Positions 1-6,565 are shown, counted from the stretch's first letter. The stretch: 14,425 bases of DNA from an uncultured Oscillospiraceae bacterium (GCA_900552605.1 USAR01000010.1:1-14425); one strand, 5' to 3'. Program-made: numbers and translations. The notes: generated from the letters alone by a model not told the origin.

Positions 1-125
1 ATATGCCCGTTACGGTATTCCTCTGCCGTCCTAACATCAAGCAATACAGCACCGTTGTTTGTTTCGTATTCTGCAACACCGTTGTTGATGTCGGCGGTGT
101 TGCGGAAGAAATTAAACAGTCCCAT
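1..125 (-). CDS. Rhodanese-like domain protein, N-terminal fragment (cut by window edge)
   Basis: The first 41 codons of a leftward gene whose 3' end lies outside the window. The ATG is at 125-123, with an AAGGAG ribosome binding site 7 nt upstream. The visible protein begins MGLFNFFRNTADINNGVAEY and goes on to LLDVRTAEEYRNGHI, the N-terminal signature of rhodanese-fold (sulfurtransferase/phage shock PspE-like) domains. The catalytic cysteine loop is not in view, so activity cannot be judged. The gene starts 10 bp after the trxA stop, so it is almost surely co-transcribed with thioredoxin. A rhodanese beside thioredoxin fits a role in sulfane-sulfur or persulfide handling, but that role is inferred. 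Confidence 0.8.
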   Translation of the reverse strand, partial: MGLFNFFRNTADINNGVAEYETNNGAVLLDVRTAEEYRNGH

Positions 126-135
126 CTTTTTCTCC

Positions 136-441
136 TTACAGCATTGCTTCAATTTGCTCTTTCGGTCTGTAGCCCACAACCTGATTCTCGAGCTTTCCGT
201 TTTTGATTACAGCAAGCATCGGGATGCTCATTACCTGAAACTGTGCCGCAAGTTCGGGCTGTTCGTCCACATTGATTTTACCGACCTTAACATCGCTTCG
301 CTCATTTGCAATTTCCGATACGATCGGGCCTACCATACGGCAGGGACCGCACCAATCGGCATAGAAATCGAGAAGAACAGGTTTATTGGAATTCAAAACT
401 TCGCTTGCGAAATTTTCTTTACTAATTTTAATTATAGACAT
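136..441 (-). CDS. trxA: Thioredoxin
   Basis: A 101-residue single-domain thioredoxin of usual family length. The active site WCGPC is at residues 30-34 (Cys31, Cys34), followed by RMVGP, and the cis-proline loop SIPML puts Pro74 where the family has it. There is no signal peptide, so it should act in the cytoplasm as a dithiol reductant. The start at 441 has AAAGGAGG about 7 nt upstream. It lies 69 bp downstream of the 4Fe-4S membrane protein gene and has its own promoter-like region (474-514). The rhodanese gene follows after 10 bp. In this cassette it may receive electrons from the ferredoxin-thioredoxin-reductase-like protein (1363-1560) and pass them to CcdA; that flow is inferred. Confidence 0.95.
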   Translation of the reverse strand: MSIIKISKENFASEVLNSNKPVLLDFYADWCGPCRMVGPIVSEIANERSDVKVGKINVDEQPELAAQFQVMSIPMLAVIKNGKLENQVVGYRPKEQIEAML

Positions 442-473
442 CTTCGTGTCCTCCTTTGCTTTATTGTGTCTTT

Positions 474-514
474 ATTATATCCGATTTGAAATCAGGGTTC
501 TGTGATATTATCAC
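474..514 (-). promoter_or_regulatory. trxA promoter with 13-bp palindromic operator
   Basis: A consensus -10 TATAAT lies at 479-474 on the minus strand, with no recognisable -35 hexamer. A palindrome, GTGATA-T-TATCAC on the plus strand (502-514), is centred at 508. That is 67 nt upstream of the trxA ATG and about -41 from the start point expected from the -10. This is the usual place for a class II activator site. The palindrome overlaps the stop codon of the upstream gene (511-513). Nearly the same block occurs before ccdA at 2831-2871. Confidence 0.55.
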
Positions 515-1101
515 TTATTGTTTTTTCTGTTCCTTAATTTGCAGATTGCTTGTGTCATCGTTCCCATCGGGCAGAAGGCGCACCATGTTCTCGGCTTAAA
601 GAAAATCATAATGATAAGACCGATTAAAAGCGATGTGAGCATCAGGCTGTAAAATCCGAAGCTGAACTGTGCCACCCAATTCGGGAATATGCTTCCCGAA
701 TATGTCCATCCCCACGGAATACGGAATATCCAAAACAATTTGATTGCTTCACGCAGATTTTCTGCACCGCTTGCCACAAGGTATGTCTGAAAAACCATAT
801 TGCCGAACATGGCAAGGAAAAATATCAGAAAACCATATCGAAACCATTTGGATGCCATCCATTTTGGTGTTGGCTTGTTTCGGGAACATTTAAGATCTCC
901 GCCCAGCTTGCAGTATAATTGTCCTCTGCCGCAAAGATGGTTACAGAAAAACTTGTTGCCGCCAAATGCTGCGAGTATGATCGGCAGCAAAAAATCAATC
1001 ATACCGAGCCAGGCAAAGAGAATATTGAAAAATCCAAGTGCGAAATATATGATGGACCATATCCATAAGTAATCATACCAATGTTTTTTCTTTGTTTTCA
1101 T
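511..1101 (-). CDS. NapH/NosR-like 4Fe-4S binding membrane protein
   Basis: A 196-residue polytopic membrane protein. Hydrophobic segments lie at about residues 11-35, 36-48, 88-110 and 150-168. A cysteine cluster FCNHLCGRGQLYC (Cys53, 57, 64) is followed by Cys72. Near the C-terminus RTWCAFCPMGTMTQ (Cys174, 177) resembles the second iron-sulfur motif of NapH/NosR-type proteins, which pass electrons between quinol or ferredoxin and membrane partners. The frame is open further upstream, to 1200, but I chose the ATG at 1101. It has GGAGAA about 6 nt before it and overlaps the ferredoxin stop as ATGA, which points to coupled translation. The electron donor is probably that ferredoxin. The cysteine spacing differs from canonical NapH, so the exact subfamily is unsure. 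Confidence 0.8.
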   Translation of the reverse strand: MKTKKKHWYDYLWIWSIIYFALGFFNILFAWLGMIDFLLPIILAAFGGNKFFCNHLCGRGQLYCKLGGDLKCSRNKPTPKWMASKWFRYGFLIFFLAMFGNMVFQTYLVASGAENLREAIKLFWIFRIPWGWTYSGSIFPNWVAQFSFGFYSLMLTSLLIGLIIMIFFKPRTWCAFCPMGTMTQAICKLRNRKNNK

Positions 1102-1301
1102 ATGTTCTCCCTGCTTTCCATTATAATACTGTTTGCCGGGCAAACCTTTTCGCATTTTCCGCATCCTACGCATTTGTCCTGTGCAACCTTCGCAAAACAT
1201 CCTCTATGTACCTTTATTGCTCCTAACGGACAAGCTTTCTCACAAGCGCCGCAGGCAACGCAAATTCTTTTATCTACGGTCGCATATCGTTTAGACGCCA
1301 T
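1098..1301 (-). CDS. 2[4Fe-4S] ferredoxin
   Basis: A 67-residue ferredoxin with two complete CxxCxxCxxxCP motifs: Cys14, 17, 20, 24 and Cys44, 47, 50, 54. Each would share ligands between two [4Fe-4S] clusters, as in clostridial ferredoxins. An ATG six bases upstream (1307) sits too close to the GGAGG at 1313-1309. The ATG at 1301 has 7 nt spacing and is preferred. The stop overlaps the next gene's ATG (ATGA), tying it to the membrane 4Fe-4S protein. It lies 61 bp after the FTR-like gene and could donate electrons to that reductase or exchange them with the membrane protein. Confidence 0.9.
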   Translation of the reverse strand: MASKRYATVDKRICVACGACEKACPLGAIKVHRGCFAKVAQDKCVGCGKCEKVCPANSIIMESRENI

Positions 1302-1362
1302 CCTCATTCCTCCGATTATAAAATAAGTCTATTAAATTTTACTTAAGTATCCGGTGTTAATA

Positions 1363-1560
1363 TTACTTTTCCTTGTAATAGAGCATACAATGGCAAAATC
1401 CTTCAAAATTAGGATCGGCGATCTGATCTTTGAATTCCTTGCACATACACTTGGTATCATCTGTTTTTTCTCTGCGGCAAGGGCAGTAACCGCCCGTCTT
1501 TTTCAGTCCTTCTTTTATGGTGTTGACAATTTCCGTATCGGGATTTAATTTGATCTTCAT
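1363..1560 (-). CDS. Ferredoxin:thioredoxin reductase catalytic-subunit-like protein
   Basis: A 65-residue protein carrying the three Cys-X-Cys pairs of ferredoxin-thioredoxin reductase catalytic (beta) chains: CPC at 26-28, CMC at 38-40 and CHC at 56-58, plus GFCHCMLY near the end. In the family, four cysteines hold a [4Fe-4S] cluster and two form the redox-active disulfide that reduces thioredoxin with electrons from ferredoxin. The protein is shorter than the plant/cyanobacterial chain (about 110 residues), and the spacing between pairs differs (9 and 15 here, 16 and 8 in the classic chain), so it is a compact variant. No variable subunit is seen nearby. Its ATG overlaps the tlpA stop (ATGA), with GGAGAA upstream. 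Confidence 0.85.
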   Translation of the reverse strand: MKIKLNPDTEIVNTIKEGLKKTGGYCPCRREKTDDTKCMCKEFKDQIADPNFEGFCHCMLYYKEK

Positions 1561-2123
1561 TTTTCTTCTCCTATCATTTGCTTAATATAATTTTCCAAAA
1601 CCTTTTCGCTCATGGCACCGAGCTGTGTATGGTAAATCGAGCCATCGGTGTTGATAAACACCGTTTCGGGGATTGAATAAATGCCGTAGGTGTTAGCTGC
1701 GTCATATTTGGTGTCGTAATATACGGGGAAGCTGTAGCCGCCGTCAAATACGAATTCTTTGACACCGTTTACTGTTTCGTTATATCCGTCGGTGAGATTT
1801 ATCATCATAAATACGACCTCATCACCGTATTTTTCGTACATCGCATCAAATGCCGGAAGCTCGGATTTACACGGGCCGCACCAAGACGCCCAAAAGTTTA
1901 TAACGATCGGTTTACCAAAATACTCCGACAGCTTTACTGCGTTCATTTCTGAATCATAAACGGTGAAATCATACGCCTCTACCAAATTTTCGGAAGTTTC
2001 GTTGCTTGGCTCACTGTCGCCGCCGGATGAATACTTTTCCGAAAGCTTCGGATATAGCACTGCCGCTAATATCATAATCGCAACAAATGCGACCGCAATG
2101 ATTATCCATACCTTGTTTTTCAT
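1557..2123 (-). CDS. TlpA/ResA-like membrane-anchored thiol-disulfide oxidoreductase
   Basis: 188 residues. An N-terminal hydrophobic helix at about residues 5-24 with a short basic start (MKNK) works as an uncleaved anchor or signal. A Ser/Glu-rich linker follows, then a thioredoxin fold of the AhpC/TSA-Redoxin type. The active site WCGPC is at 81-85, preceded by VINFWAS, and the cis-proline loop is SIPETVF. Proteins of this kind act outside the membrane, reducing disulfides in cytochrome c maturation or in envelope protein repair, and are re-reduced by CcdA. The gene starts 9 bp after ccdA stops and ends overlapping the FTR-like gene, so it sits in the core of the operon. No cytochrome c or methionine sulfoxide reductase gene is visible, so its target is unknown. 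Confidence 0.9.
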   Translation of the reverse strand: MKNKVWIIIAVAFVAIMILAAVLYPKLSEKYSSGGDSEPSNETSENLVEAYDFTVYDSEMNAVKLSEYFGKPIVINFWASWCGPCKSELPAFDAMYEKYGDEVVFMMINLTDGYNETVNGVKEFVFDGGYSFPVYYDTKYDAANTYGIYSIPETVFINTDGSIYHTQLGAMSEKVLENYIKQMIGEEK

Positions 2124-2132
2124 CTTCTCACC

Positions 2133-2798
2133 TCACATAGTAATCGCCAAAAGTGAATTTAACAGACCAAACGCCATTGCAAGTCCGACGATTATCAATA
2201 AAATACCGCTAACCAAATTGATTACCTTATAATGTTTTTTGATAAAGGTAAAGGCTCCCGATAGCTTATCAAGCAGCACTGCGGAAAACAGAAACGGAAT
2301 GCCCAGTCCCAAGGAATATGTCAGCAATAATGTCGCTCCCTTTAATGCTCCGCCTGTACTTGATGCCAACATCAAAGCAGAACCGAGAAAAGCTCCGACG
2401 CAAGGGGTTAAGCTTACCGAATAAATTGCTCCAAACAAAAAAGCCGATGCAATTCCCGTTACTTTATACCCCTTATGCATTCCCTTAAAAAACGGTATGC
2501 GGAAAACCTCCAAATAAGATAGACCGAACAATATTACAATAACGCCGGAAACTATATTTACGATTGTTTGATATTCAGAGAGCAGTTTTCCAAGCGTTCC
2601 CGAGAAAAGTCCGAGAGCCGTAAATACAACCGTAAAGCCCACCACAAAGGCAATAACCTTAAATATCATCTTGGTATTTCTGCCTCCATCGTTTTTGCTT
2701 TGCCCTGCAAAATATGAAATGTAAATAGGCAACATAGGTAGCATACAGGGCGATATAAAGGAGATCATCCCCTCTAAAAATGTAATGATATAATCCAT
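2133..2798 (-). CDS. ccdA: CcdA-type thiol:disulfide interchange membrane protein
   Basis: A 221-residue protein with about six membrane helices, the usual CcdA length. Conserved cysteines sit in SPCMLPMLPIY (Cys18, first helix) and SLTPCVGAF (Cys133, fourth helix), the pair that relays electrons across the membrane from cytoplasmic thioredoxin to an outer thioredoxin-like partner. It is the first gene of the leftward cassette. The ATG at 2798 has AAAGGAA 8 nt upstream, and the palindrome-bearing promoter region 2831-2871 lies before it. Its neighbours supply both partners: TlpA-like directly downstream and TrxA later in the same run. Confidence 0.92.
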   Translation of the reverse strand: MDYIITFLEGMISFISPCMLPMLPIYISYFAGQSKNDGGRNTKMIFKVIAFVVGFTVVFTALGLFSGTLGKLLSEYQTIVNIVSGVIVILFGLSYLEVFRIPFFKGMHKGYKVTGIASAFLFGAIYSVSLTPCVGAFLGSALMLASSTGGALKGATLLLTYSLGLGIPFLFSAVLLDKLSGAFTFIKKHYKVINLVSGILLIIVGLAMAFGLLNSLLAITM

Positions 2799-2830
2799 GC
2801 GTCGAATTCCTTTCGTCAGCTTATAGTGTT

Positions 2831-2871
2831 ATGTTATCAAATTTCTTTACCGCTTTCCGTGATGTTATCAC
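2831..2871 (-). promoter_or_regulatory. ccdA operon promoter with 13-bp palindromic operator
   Basis: A palindrome GTGATGTTATCAC (plus strand, 2859-2871) matches the trxA box at 12 of 13 positions, and its centre is also 67 nt before the start codon. At the same offset as the trxA -10 stands TAACAT (minus strand, 2836-2831), a weak -10. The 41-nt blocks align without gaps, with 11 of 22 spacer positions equal. A box-like sequence GTTATGTTATCAA at 2828-2840 overlaps the -10; it may be a second, weaker site or only the -10 itself. No good -35 is seen, which suggests activator dependence. Confidence 0.5.
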
Positions 2872-2876
2872 ATAAA

Positions 2877-2903
2877 AAGGCGGAGTGCTTTTTACTCCGC
2901 CTT
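2877..2903 (-). terminator. Intrinsic terminator, leftward
   Basis: A perfect 10-bp stem (AAGGCGGAGT / ACTCCGCCTT) with a 7-nt loop. On the minus strand the stem ends in a run of five T. On the plus strand the following bases are AAAATAA, so leftward function is better supported. It lies about 127 bp downstream of the sigma-like gene stop and directly upstream of the ccdA promoter, so it would keep leftward transcripts out of the redox operon. Confidence 0.75.
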
Positions 2904-2979
2904 AAAATAATATGATTTTTTAACTGTTCTCCCTTTTCGTGTCAACTGCTTTTATTCATTATAAGTCAGATACTAAGTA

Positions 2980-2986
2980 AGTGTTG
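2980..2986. repeat. Candidate att core, left end
   Basis: AGTGTTG, repeated at 11744-11750. In a circular form joined at this core, the recombinase frame would continue from 2987 and stop at TAG 3042-3044, giving a protein of about 621 residues. That is a sensible end for an LSR, but a 7-mer shared by two regions of this size is expected about once by chance. Confidence 0.3.
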
Positions 2987-3029
2987 TTTCATCATAATTC
3001 CGATGCATATACATATAGTCGGCTTTTCT

Positions 3030-3926
3030 TTATACATCTTTTAGCTTTTCTTTCATTTTCTGTAATGCTTTGCGGTAGGTTTTGTCTGCGGTATCAGGAG
3101 AAGCCAAACCGTGGTCTATTGCAATATCAATAAACGCTTCTTTCGGTCGGGATTTCAATTTCGGATTGCCGTCTACATCCAAATCGTTCTTATCATAATA
3201 TTTTGTGGAATAGCACTCCATACAAAAGCCCAGATGTGCGGAAACTATTGCCCGTTCACGGTAATTCAAATTTTCAAATGCATCCATGACCGCTTCGGCT
3301 CGTTCCAATTGGAAAAACAGCTTATCTGGTTCAGATGTGCTATCAGCGGCTATTTCTTCCCGGCTTTCTTCGCTGTCCTCGTCGGCATATTGCCAGTAAT
3401 AGTCCACAAACTGCATATTCTGCATTCCCGACCGAATGATTTCAGCGGTATCTTTTTCACTTGCACCAATCACCTGTGCAATTTTTTGAATGGTTACACT
3501 ATCCACCTTGCCGCCATATTCACGAAATAACCGCATAGCTTTTCTCAGCCGCAAATACTCATCATTGCTCTGAACCGTAAAGCCCGTCCGCATAGTACGG
3601 ATATATTCGTGTACCTCCCGCATAGCGGCATATTCCTTATATGCGATAAAAGGAACGCCACGATTGGGATCGTAGTCCTGCAAAGCTTTCAGCATTCCGA
3701 TGATATATGCCTGCTTTATATCCAAGAAATGCCCGACCATCGCATAATCCTGAACAATGCTCATTACCTTGTCATTGATGGTGCGCTCGTAGTAATGCAG
3801 AAACCAAGAGATATATTTATCATCTTTTTTAGAAAGGTAACGGAGTATATATTTTTGTAAATTGTTCTCTTTCGGCGGCGCCGGCATCAAACGGTATATT
3901 TGTAATTCTTTTTCCCATTCTTTCAC
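3030..3926 (-). CDS. Sigma-70-family RNA polymerase sigma-like protein
   Basis: 298 residues. At about 48-115 a region-2-like block includes DIKQAYIIGMLKALQDYDP and GVPFIAYKEYAAMREVHEYI, as in core-binding and -10 helices of sigma-70 proteins. A region-3-like helix-turn-helix follows (TIQKIAQVIGASEKDTAEII), then a region-4-like segment (FENLNYRERAIVSAHLGF ... DTADKTYRKALQKMKEKL). Region 4 carries an unusual insert of about 30 residues rich in Tyr, Asp and Lys. The GTG at 3926 is preferred because GGGAGG lies 8 nt upstream; the GTG at 3935 touches that site. It is 22 bp downstream of the zinc-finger gene, in one leftward unit ending at the terminator 2877-2903. It probably directs polymerase to element promoters, though which ones is unknown. 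Confidence 0.75.
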   Translation of the reverse strand: MKEWEKELQIYRLMPAPPKENNLQKYILRYLSKKDDKYISWFLHYYERTINDKVMSIVQDYAMVGHFLDIKQAYIIGMLKALQDYDPNRGVPFIAYKEYAAMREVHEYIRTMRTGFTVQSNDEYLRLRKAMRLFREYGGKVDSVTIQKIAQVIGASEKDTAEIIRSGMQNMQFVDYYWQYADEDSEESREEIAADSTSEPDKLFFQLERAEAVMDAFENLNYRERAIVSAHLGFCMECYSTKYYDKNDLDVDGNPKLKSRPKEAFIDIAIDHGLASPDTADKTYRKALQKMKEKLKDV

Positions 3927-3948
3927 GGCAGCCACCTCCCTCGTGTAT

Positions 3949-5082
3949 TTAACGGGATTGTTTTAATCGTTTATCTGTTTCCTCATAAAGCCGTTCACGA
4001 CGCATATCTATCGCATATTGCCTGTTGGCGTATCCTGCGTCCTGCTGTGCTTTCAGTTTGTATTCCTTTGCCAAGGTCTGCGCCGCCTTTGCAAATTCTT
4101 CCGTTATGGTTTTCCTGCCCTTTTCAGTGCGGATAGCGGCACAGCGGCGGTTGTAAATATCCACAACGGGATCTGCGGCGGCAAGCTCTTTGCGGTTAAT
4201 GTTCGCGGCGTATTTTCGGCAAGTAACTCTTTTTCCTCTGACCTCATAAGGCGAGAGTCCATTGCAATATTGCTGACGGCGGGCAGAGGTCATCAAAAAA
4301 TACTTTTTGCAGACACCGCACCTCCTTGGATAATGCCCGTAATGTAAGCCCTCAAAGAAATCGGTAATGATGAAGCTGTAATAGCTATCAAAATACAATC
4401 TGCGGGCAAGCGTTTCTGTTTTGCTTTTTGCATTTTTCCTTGTTGGTACATATTCCGTTGTCACCGGGAACGGAACAGAACCGAATACTTCCAATGCAAT
4501 CGGCAGTAAATGTTCCTCGTCAAAGCGATTTGCTTCGTCCACCCGGCTTGCAAATACCGTCAACTGTTTATATGCCTTTTGCATATCTGTGGATATAGCA
4601 TTATAGAATGCGAGGGTTTCCATAATCTCTGCAATCAGCGCATTACTTTCTTTGAAAAATACTTTATCGTATTCCGGCGGGAGCAAATCCAAATCCAGCT
4701 CAATTTGTGCTTTGCTTTCCACCATGGAACGGTGGTGAAAGAAATCTGTAATTTGCTTTGCGTTATTTTCGGAGAACAAGTCTGTTATTCTGTTGCGCTC
4801 AGCTATTACATCAAGTGCGCTGAACGGCTTGAGATTCGGCAAAGTATCAAGAATAAAGCCGATTTCTGTTCCGACAGAAATAAAGTCAGTTTCTTTCAAA
4901 TAGCCTGCGGATAATTGTTCTGCAACATTCCATCCGTACTGCTTATATACACTAATCCTTGCGGCAGTATCGTTTCTATAATACTGATTCAGCAAATGCA
5001 CGGCATAAGCGCCTGCCGCATAAGTTTTACTGTCTATCCGTACTCTTCCGTCACGGTAATCTGCGGTTAAAAATGGATTCAT
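3949..5082 (-). CDS. Zinc-finger protein of unknown function (DUF6076-like)
   Basis: 377 residues, largely helical, no signal peptide or membrane helix. A treble-clef-like cysteine set lies at Cys255, Cys258 (CGVC), Cys273 (QQYCNG) and Cys288 (VTCRK), set among basic residues, as in CGNR-like nucleic-acid-binding zinc fingers. The C-terminal 80 residues are strongly charged (RRER, KRLKQ). The overall pattern recalls proteins annotated DUF6076 in clostridial mobile elements; that name is from memory. The ATG at 5082 has GGAGG 7 nt upstream. It heads the leftward unit with the sigma-like gene, and the pair is divergent from the partition/mobilization genes, so a regulatory role is possible but not shown. 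Confidence 0.7.
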   Translation of the reverse strand: MNPFLTADYRDGRVRIDSKTYAAGAYAVHLLNQYYRNDTAARISVYKQYGWNVAEQLSAGYLKETDFISVGTEIGFILDTLPNLKPFSALDVIAERNRITDLFSENNAKQITDFFHHRSMVESKAQIELDLDLLPPEYDKVFFKESNALIAEIMETLAFYNAISTDMQKAYKQLTVFASRVDEANRFDEEHLLPIALEVFGSVPFPVTTEYVPTRKNAKSKTETLARRLYFDSYYSFIITDFFEGLHYGHYPRRCGVCKKYFLMTSARRQQYCNGLSPYEVRGKRVTCRKYAANINRKELAAADPVVDIYNRRCAAIRTEKGRKTITEEFAKAAQTLAKEYKLKAQQDAGYANRQYAIDMRRERLYEETDKRLKQSR

Positions 5083-5394
5083 CTCTCATCCTCCATACCA
5101 ATTCTATCATAAGGAATGTCCCATAAAACTCCCTTTGACTTTTTCAAAATAATTTTTTGAAAGCGCTGTTTCTGATGTGTGAGTTTTTAATCAGTATATC
5201 ATAAAAACGGCTGAAATACAATGCTTTTCACTTGTTGCGTTTTTTGTTTTTGTTGTGTTACTATATTCCATATGAATTTAGACTTTTCCTGCATTCTAAT
5301 AAGTGAGGGAGCGAAAGACCTCATAAATTTGGGCGCAGCCATCGGGAAACCGGCGGCTTTTTTACTGCCCCAAAAAAAGAAGGAGGAAAGGTCT
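5083..5394. other. Divergent intergenic region with inverted repeats
   Basis: About 310 bp between the leftward zinc-finger gene and the rightward Cys-rich gene; no gene is supported here. It holds an 8-bp inverted repeat TTTCAAAA / TTTTGAAA (5142-5149 and 5155-5162), a T/G-rich stretch (5235-5260), a 5-bp stem TGAGG / CCTCA (5304-5323) and the attenuator-like hairpin at 5338-5363. Promoters for both directions must lie here, but none is strong enough to name. It could also hold the partition centromere for the ParM/ParR pair, though clear iterons are not seen. Confidence 0.45.
5338..5363 (+). terminator. Leader terminator/attenuator before the Cys-rich VLP gene
   Basis: A hairpin with a GAAA tetraloop (inner stem CGG-GAAA-CCG, outer stem GCC/GGC with one mismatch and one G-T pair, 5338-5357), followed at once by six T (5358-5363). 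It stands 17 bp before the AGGAGG of the first gene of the partition operon, so it would stop leader transcripts unless bypassed. Flanking GGG(C)GCAG and CTGCCCC (5331-5338, 5365-5371) could form a longer competing stem. Confidence 0.55.
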
Positions 5395-5655
5395 ATGATG
5401 AAAATCACACCCAAGCAGGCAGAGCGTATTCGCCGTCTTGTTAAGTCACTTTGCGCCAACTGCGATGAGAGCGGCAGCTGCTTGCTACTTGATGACGGCG
5501 AAGGACACAAATGCGTGCAGCTTATCTCTATCTACGGTATTTACTGCAACTATTTTCTGAACGCAGTATTACCCGCCGAAAAAGAACTGTACGAAGAAAT
5601 CCAAAAGCAAAACAAATTGAAAACGGAAAGGACGAATAAAAATGAAAAACTTTAA
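5395..5655 (+). CDS. Cys-rich VLP-type small protein
   Basis: 86 residues. The N-terminus ITPKQAERIRRLVKSLCANC, then SCLLLDD, a central Cys40, and IYCNYFLNAVLP match the small Cys-rich VLP family (PF14194, from memory) found in clostridial conjugative elements. Five cysteines (20, 23, 29, 40, 51) could bind a metal. The frame is open upstream to 5221, but the ATG at 5395 has AGGAGG 8 nt before it and is the real start. It overlaps the ParM-like gene by 14 nt, so it belongs to the partition operon. The role is unknown; a DNA-binding or regulatory role is a guess. Confidence 0.75.
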   Translation: MMKITPKQAERIRRLVKSLCANCDESGSCLLLDDGEGHKCVQLISIYGIYCNYFLNAVLPAEKELYEEIQKQNKLKTERTNKNEKL

Positions 5656-6565
5656 CAACACAAAAATTATCGGTATCGACCACGGCTACGGAAATATGAA
5701 AACAGCTAATTTCTGTTTTCCGACAGGCATTATCGCTTATGACTCCGAGCCGCTGTTTACCGCAGATATGCTTGTATATGACGGTAAGTATTATCTGATC
5801 GGCGAGGGACACAAGGAATTTGTTCCCGACAAAATCAAAGATGAGGATTACTATATCCTCACTCTTGCGGCTGTCGCAAAGGAACTGAAAGCGGAAGGCA
5901 TTACCGAAGCAGATGTCCACATCGCCGCCGGATTACCTTTAACTTGGACAAGCGGACAAAAGGCGGACTTCGCCGCATACCTTGCTAAAAACGAGGAAGT
6001 TTGCTTCACCTACAAAAAGGCCGAATATCATATCCACATTGCAGGCATCAGTATCTATCCGCAGGGATACGCCGCTATTGCTTCCTTTGCCACAAAGCTT
6101 AATGGTATCAATCTGATTGCCGACATCGGCAATGGGACAATGAATGTGCTGTATATGATTAACGGCAAGCCGCAGTCTGGAAAAATGTATACCGAGAAGT
6201 TCGGCACTTATCAATGTATCCTTGCGGTTCGGGAAGCCTTTATGCAGAAAACTCACCGTGAAATCAATGATTATATTATTGAAGAAGTGCTGCGCACCGG
6301 TACAGCAGATATTTCCGCCGCTGATCTGAAAATCATTAAGGCAGTTGCTTCGGAGTATGTTCGGGATATTTTCCGCAGGCTCCGGGAACACGGTTATGAC
6401 GAAAGCACCATGAAGCTGTATGTAACGGGCGGCGGTGGATGTCTTATTAAGAATTTCTACAAACCTAATGCTGACCGCACAATATTTGTTGAGGATATTT
6501 GCGCCGCTGCAAAGGGATATGAATACCTTACGGAAATCCAGTTGTCGGCAGGTAAAGGCGTATGA
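5642..6565 (+). CDS. ParM/StbA-like actin-family ATPase, plasmid segregation
   Basis: 307 residues with the actin/Hsp70-fold signatures in order: phosphate-1 IIGIDHGYGNMKTAN (about 9-23), phosphate-2 LIADIGNGTMNVL (about 158-170), and adenosine motif LYVTGGGGCLIKNF (about 259-272). Length is typical of ParM and Alp-type proteins, which form ATP-driven filaments that push apart plasmid copies bound by a small partner. That partner is probably the next gene, which overlaps as ATGA (6562-6565). Its presence in an element integrated in the chromosome is unusual and suggests an extrachromosomal circular phase. Confidence 0.88.
   Translation: MKNFNNTKIIGIDHGYGNMKTANFCFPTGIIAYDSEPLFTADMLVYDGKYYLIGEGHKEFVPDKIKDEDYYILTLAAVAKELKAEGITEADVHIAAGLPLTWTSGQKADFAAYLAKNEEVCFTYKKAEYHIHIAGISIYPQGYAAIASFATKLNGINLIADIGNGTMNVLYMINGKPQSGKMYTEKFGTYQCILAVREAFMQKTHREINDYIIEEVLRTGTADISAADLKIIKAVASEYVRDIFRRLREHGYDESTMKLYVTGGGGCLIKNFYKPNADRTIFVEDICAAAKGYEYLTEIQLSAGKGV

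Noticed and set aside
55..489. Rightward open frame of 144 codons across trxA
   Set aside because: Antisense to the clear thioredoxin gene; the product resembles no family and has no RBS.
1102..1200. Longer N-terminus (33 codons) of the NapH/NosR-like protein
   Set aside because: It overlaps the ferredoxin gene out of frame, is Arg/Lys/Gly-rich without sense, and the ATG at 1101 has its own RBS and an ATGA overlap.
1354..1366. GTGTTAATATTAC as another copy of the redox-operon palindrome
   Set aside because: Only 10 of 13 positions match, symmetry is poor, and it overlaps the FTR-like stop in AT-rich sequence.
2828..2840. A second confirmed operator copy before ccdA
   Set aside because: It matches the box at 11 of 13 positions, but it coincides with the -10-like hexamer (GATAACAT aligns with GATATAAT of trxA), so similarity may come from the -10 alone.
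5221..5394. Longer N-terminus of the Cys-rich VLP protein
   Set aside because: It would translate the terminator hairpin and leader; the AGGAGG at 5381-5386 clearly serves the ATG at 5395.
5199..5510. Leftward open frame of 103 codons in the divergent region
   Set aside because: No RBS, Ser-rich random-looking product, and it crosses the hairpin and the start of the Cys-rich VLP gene.
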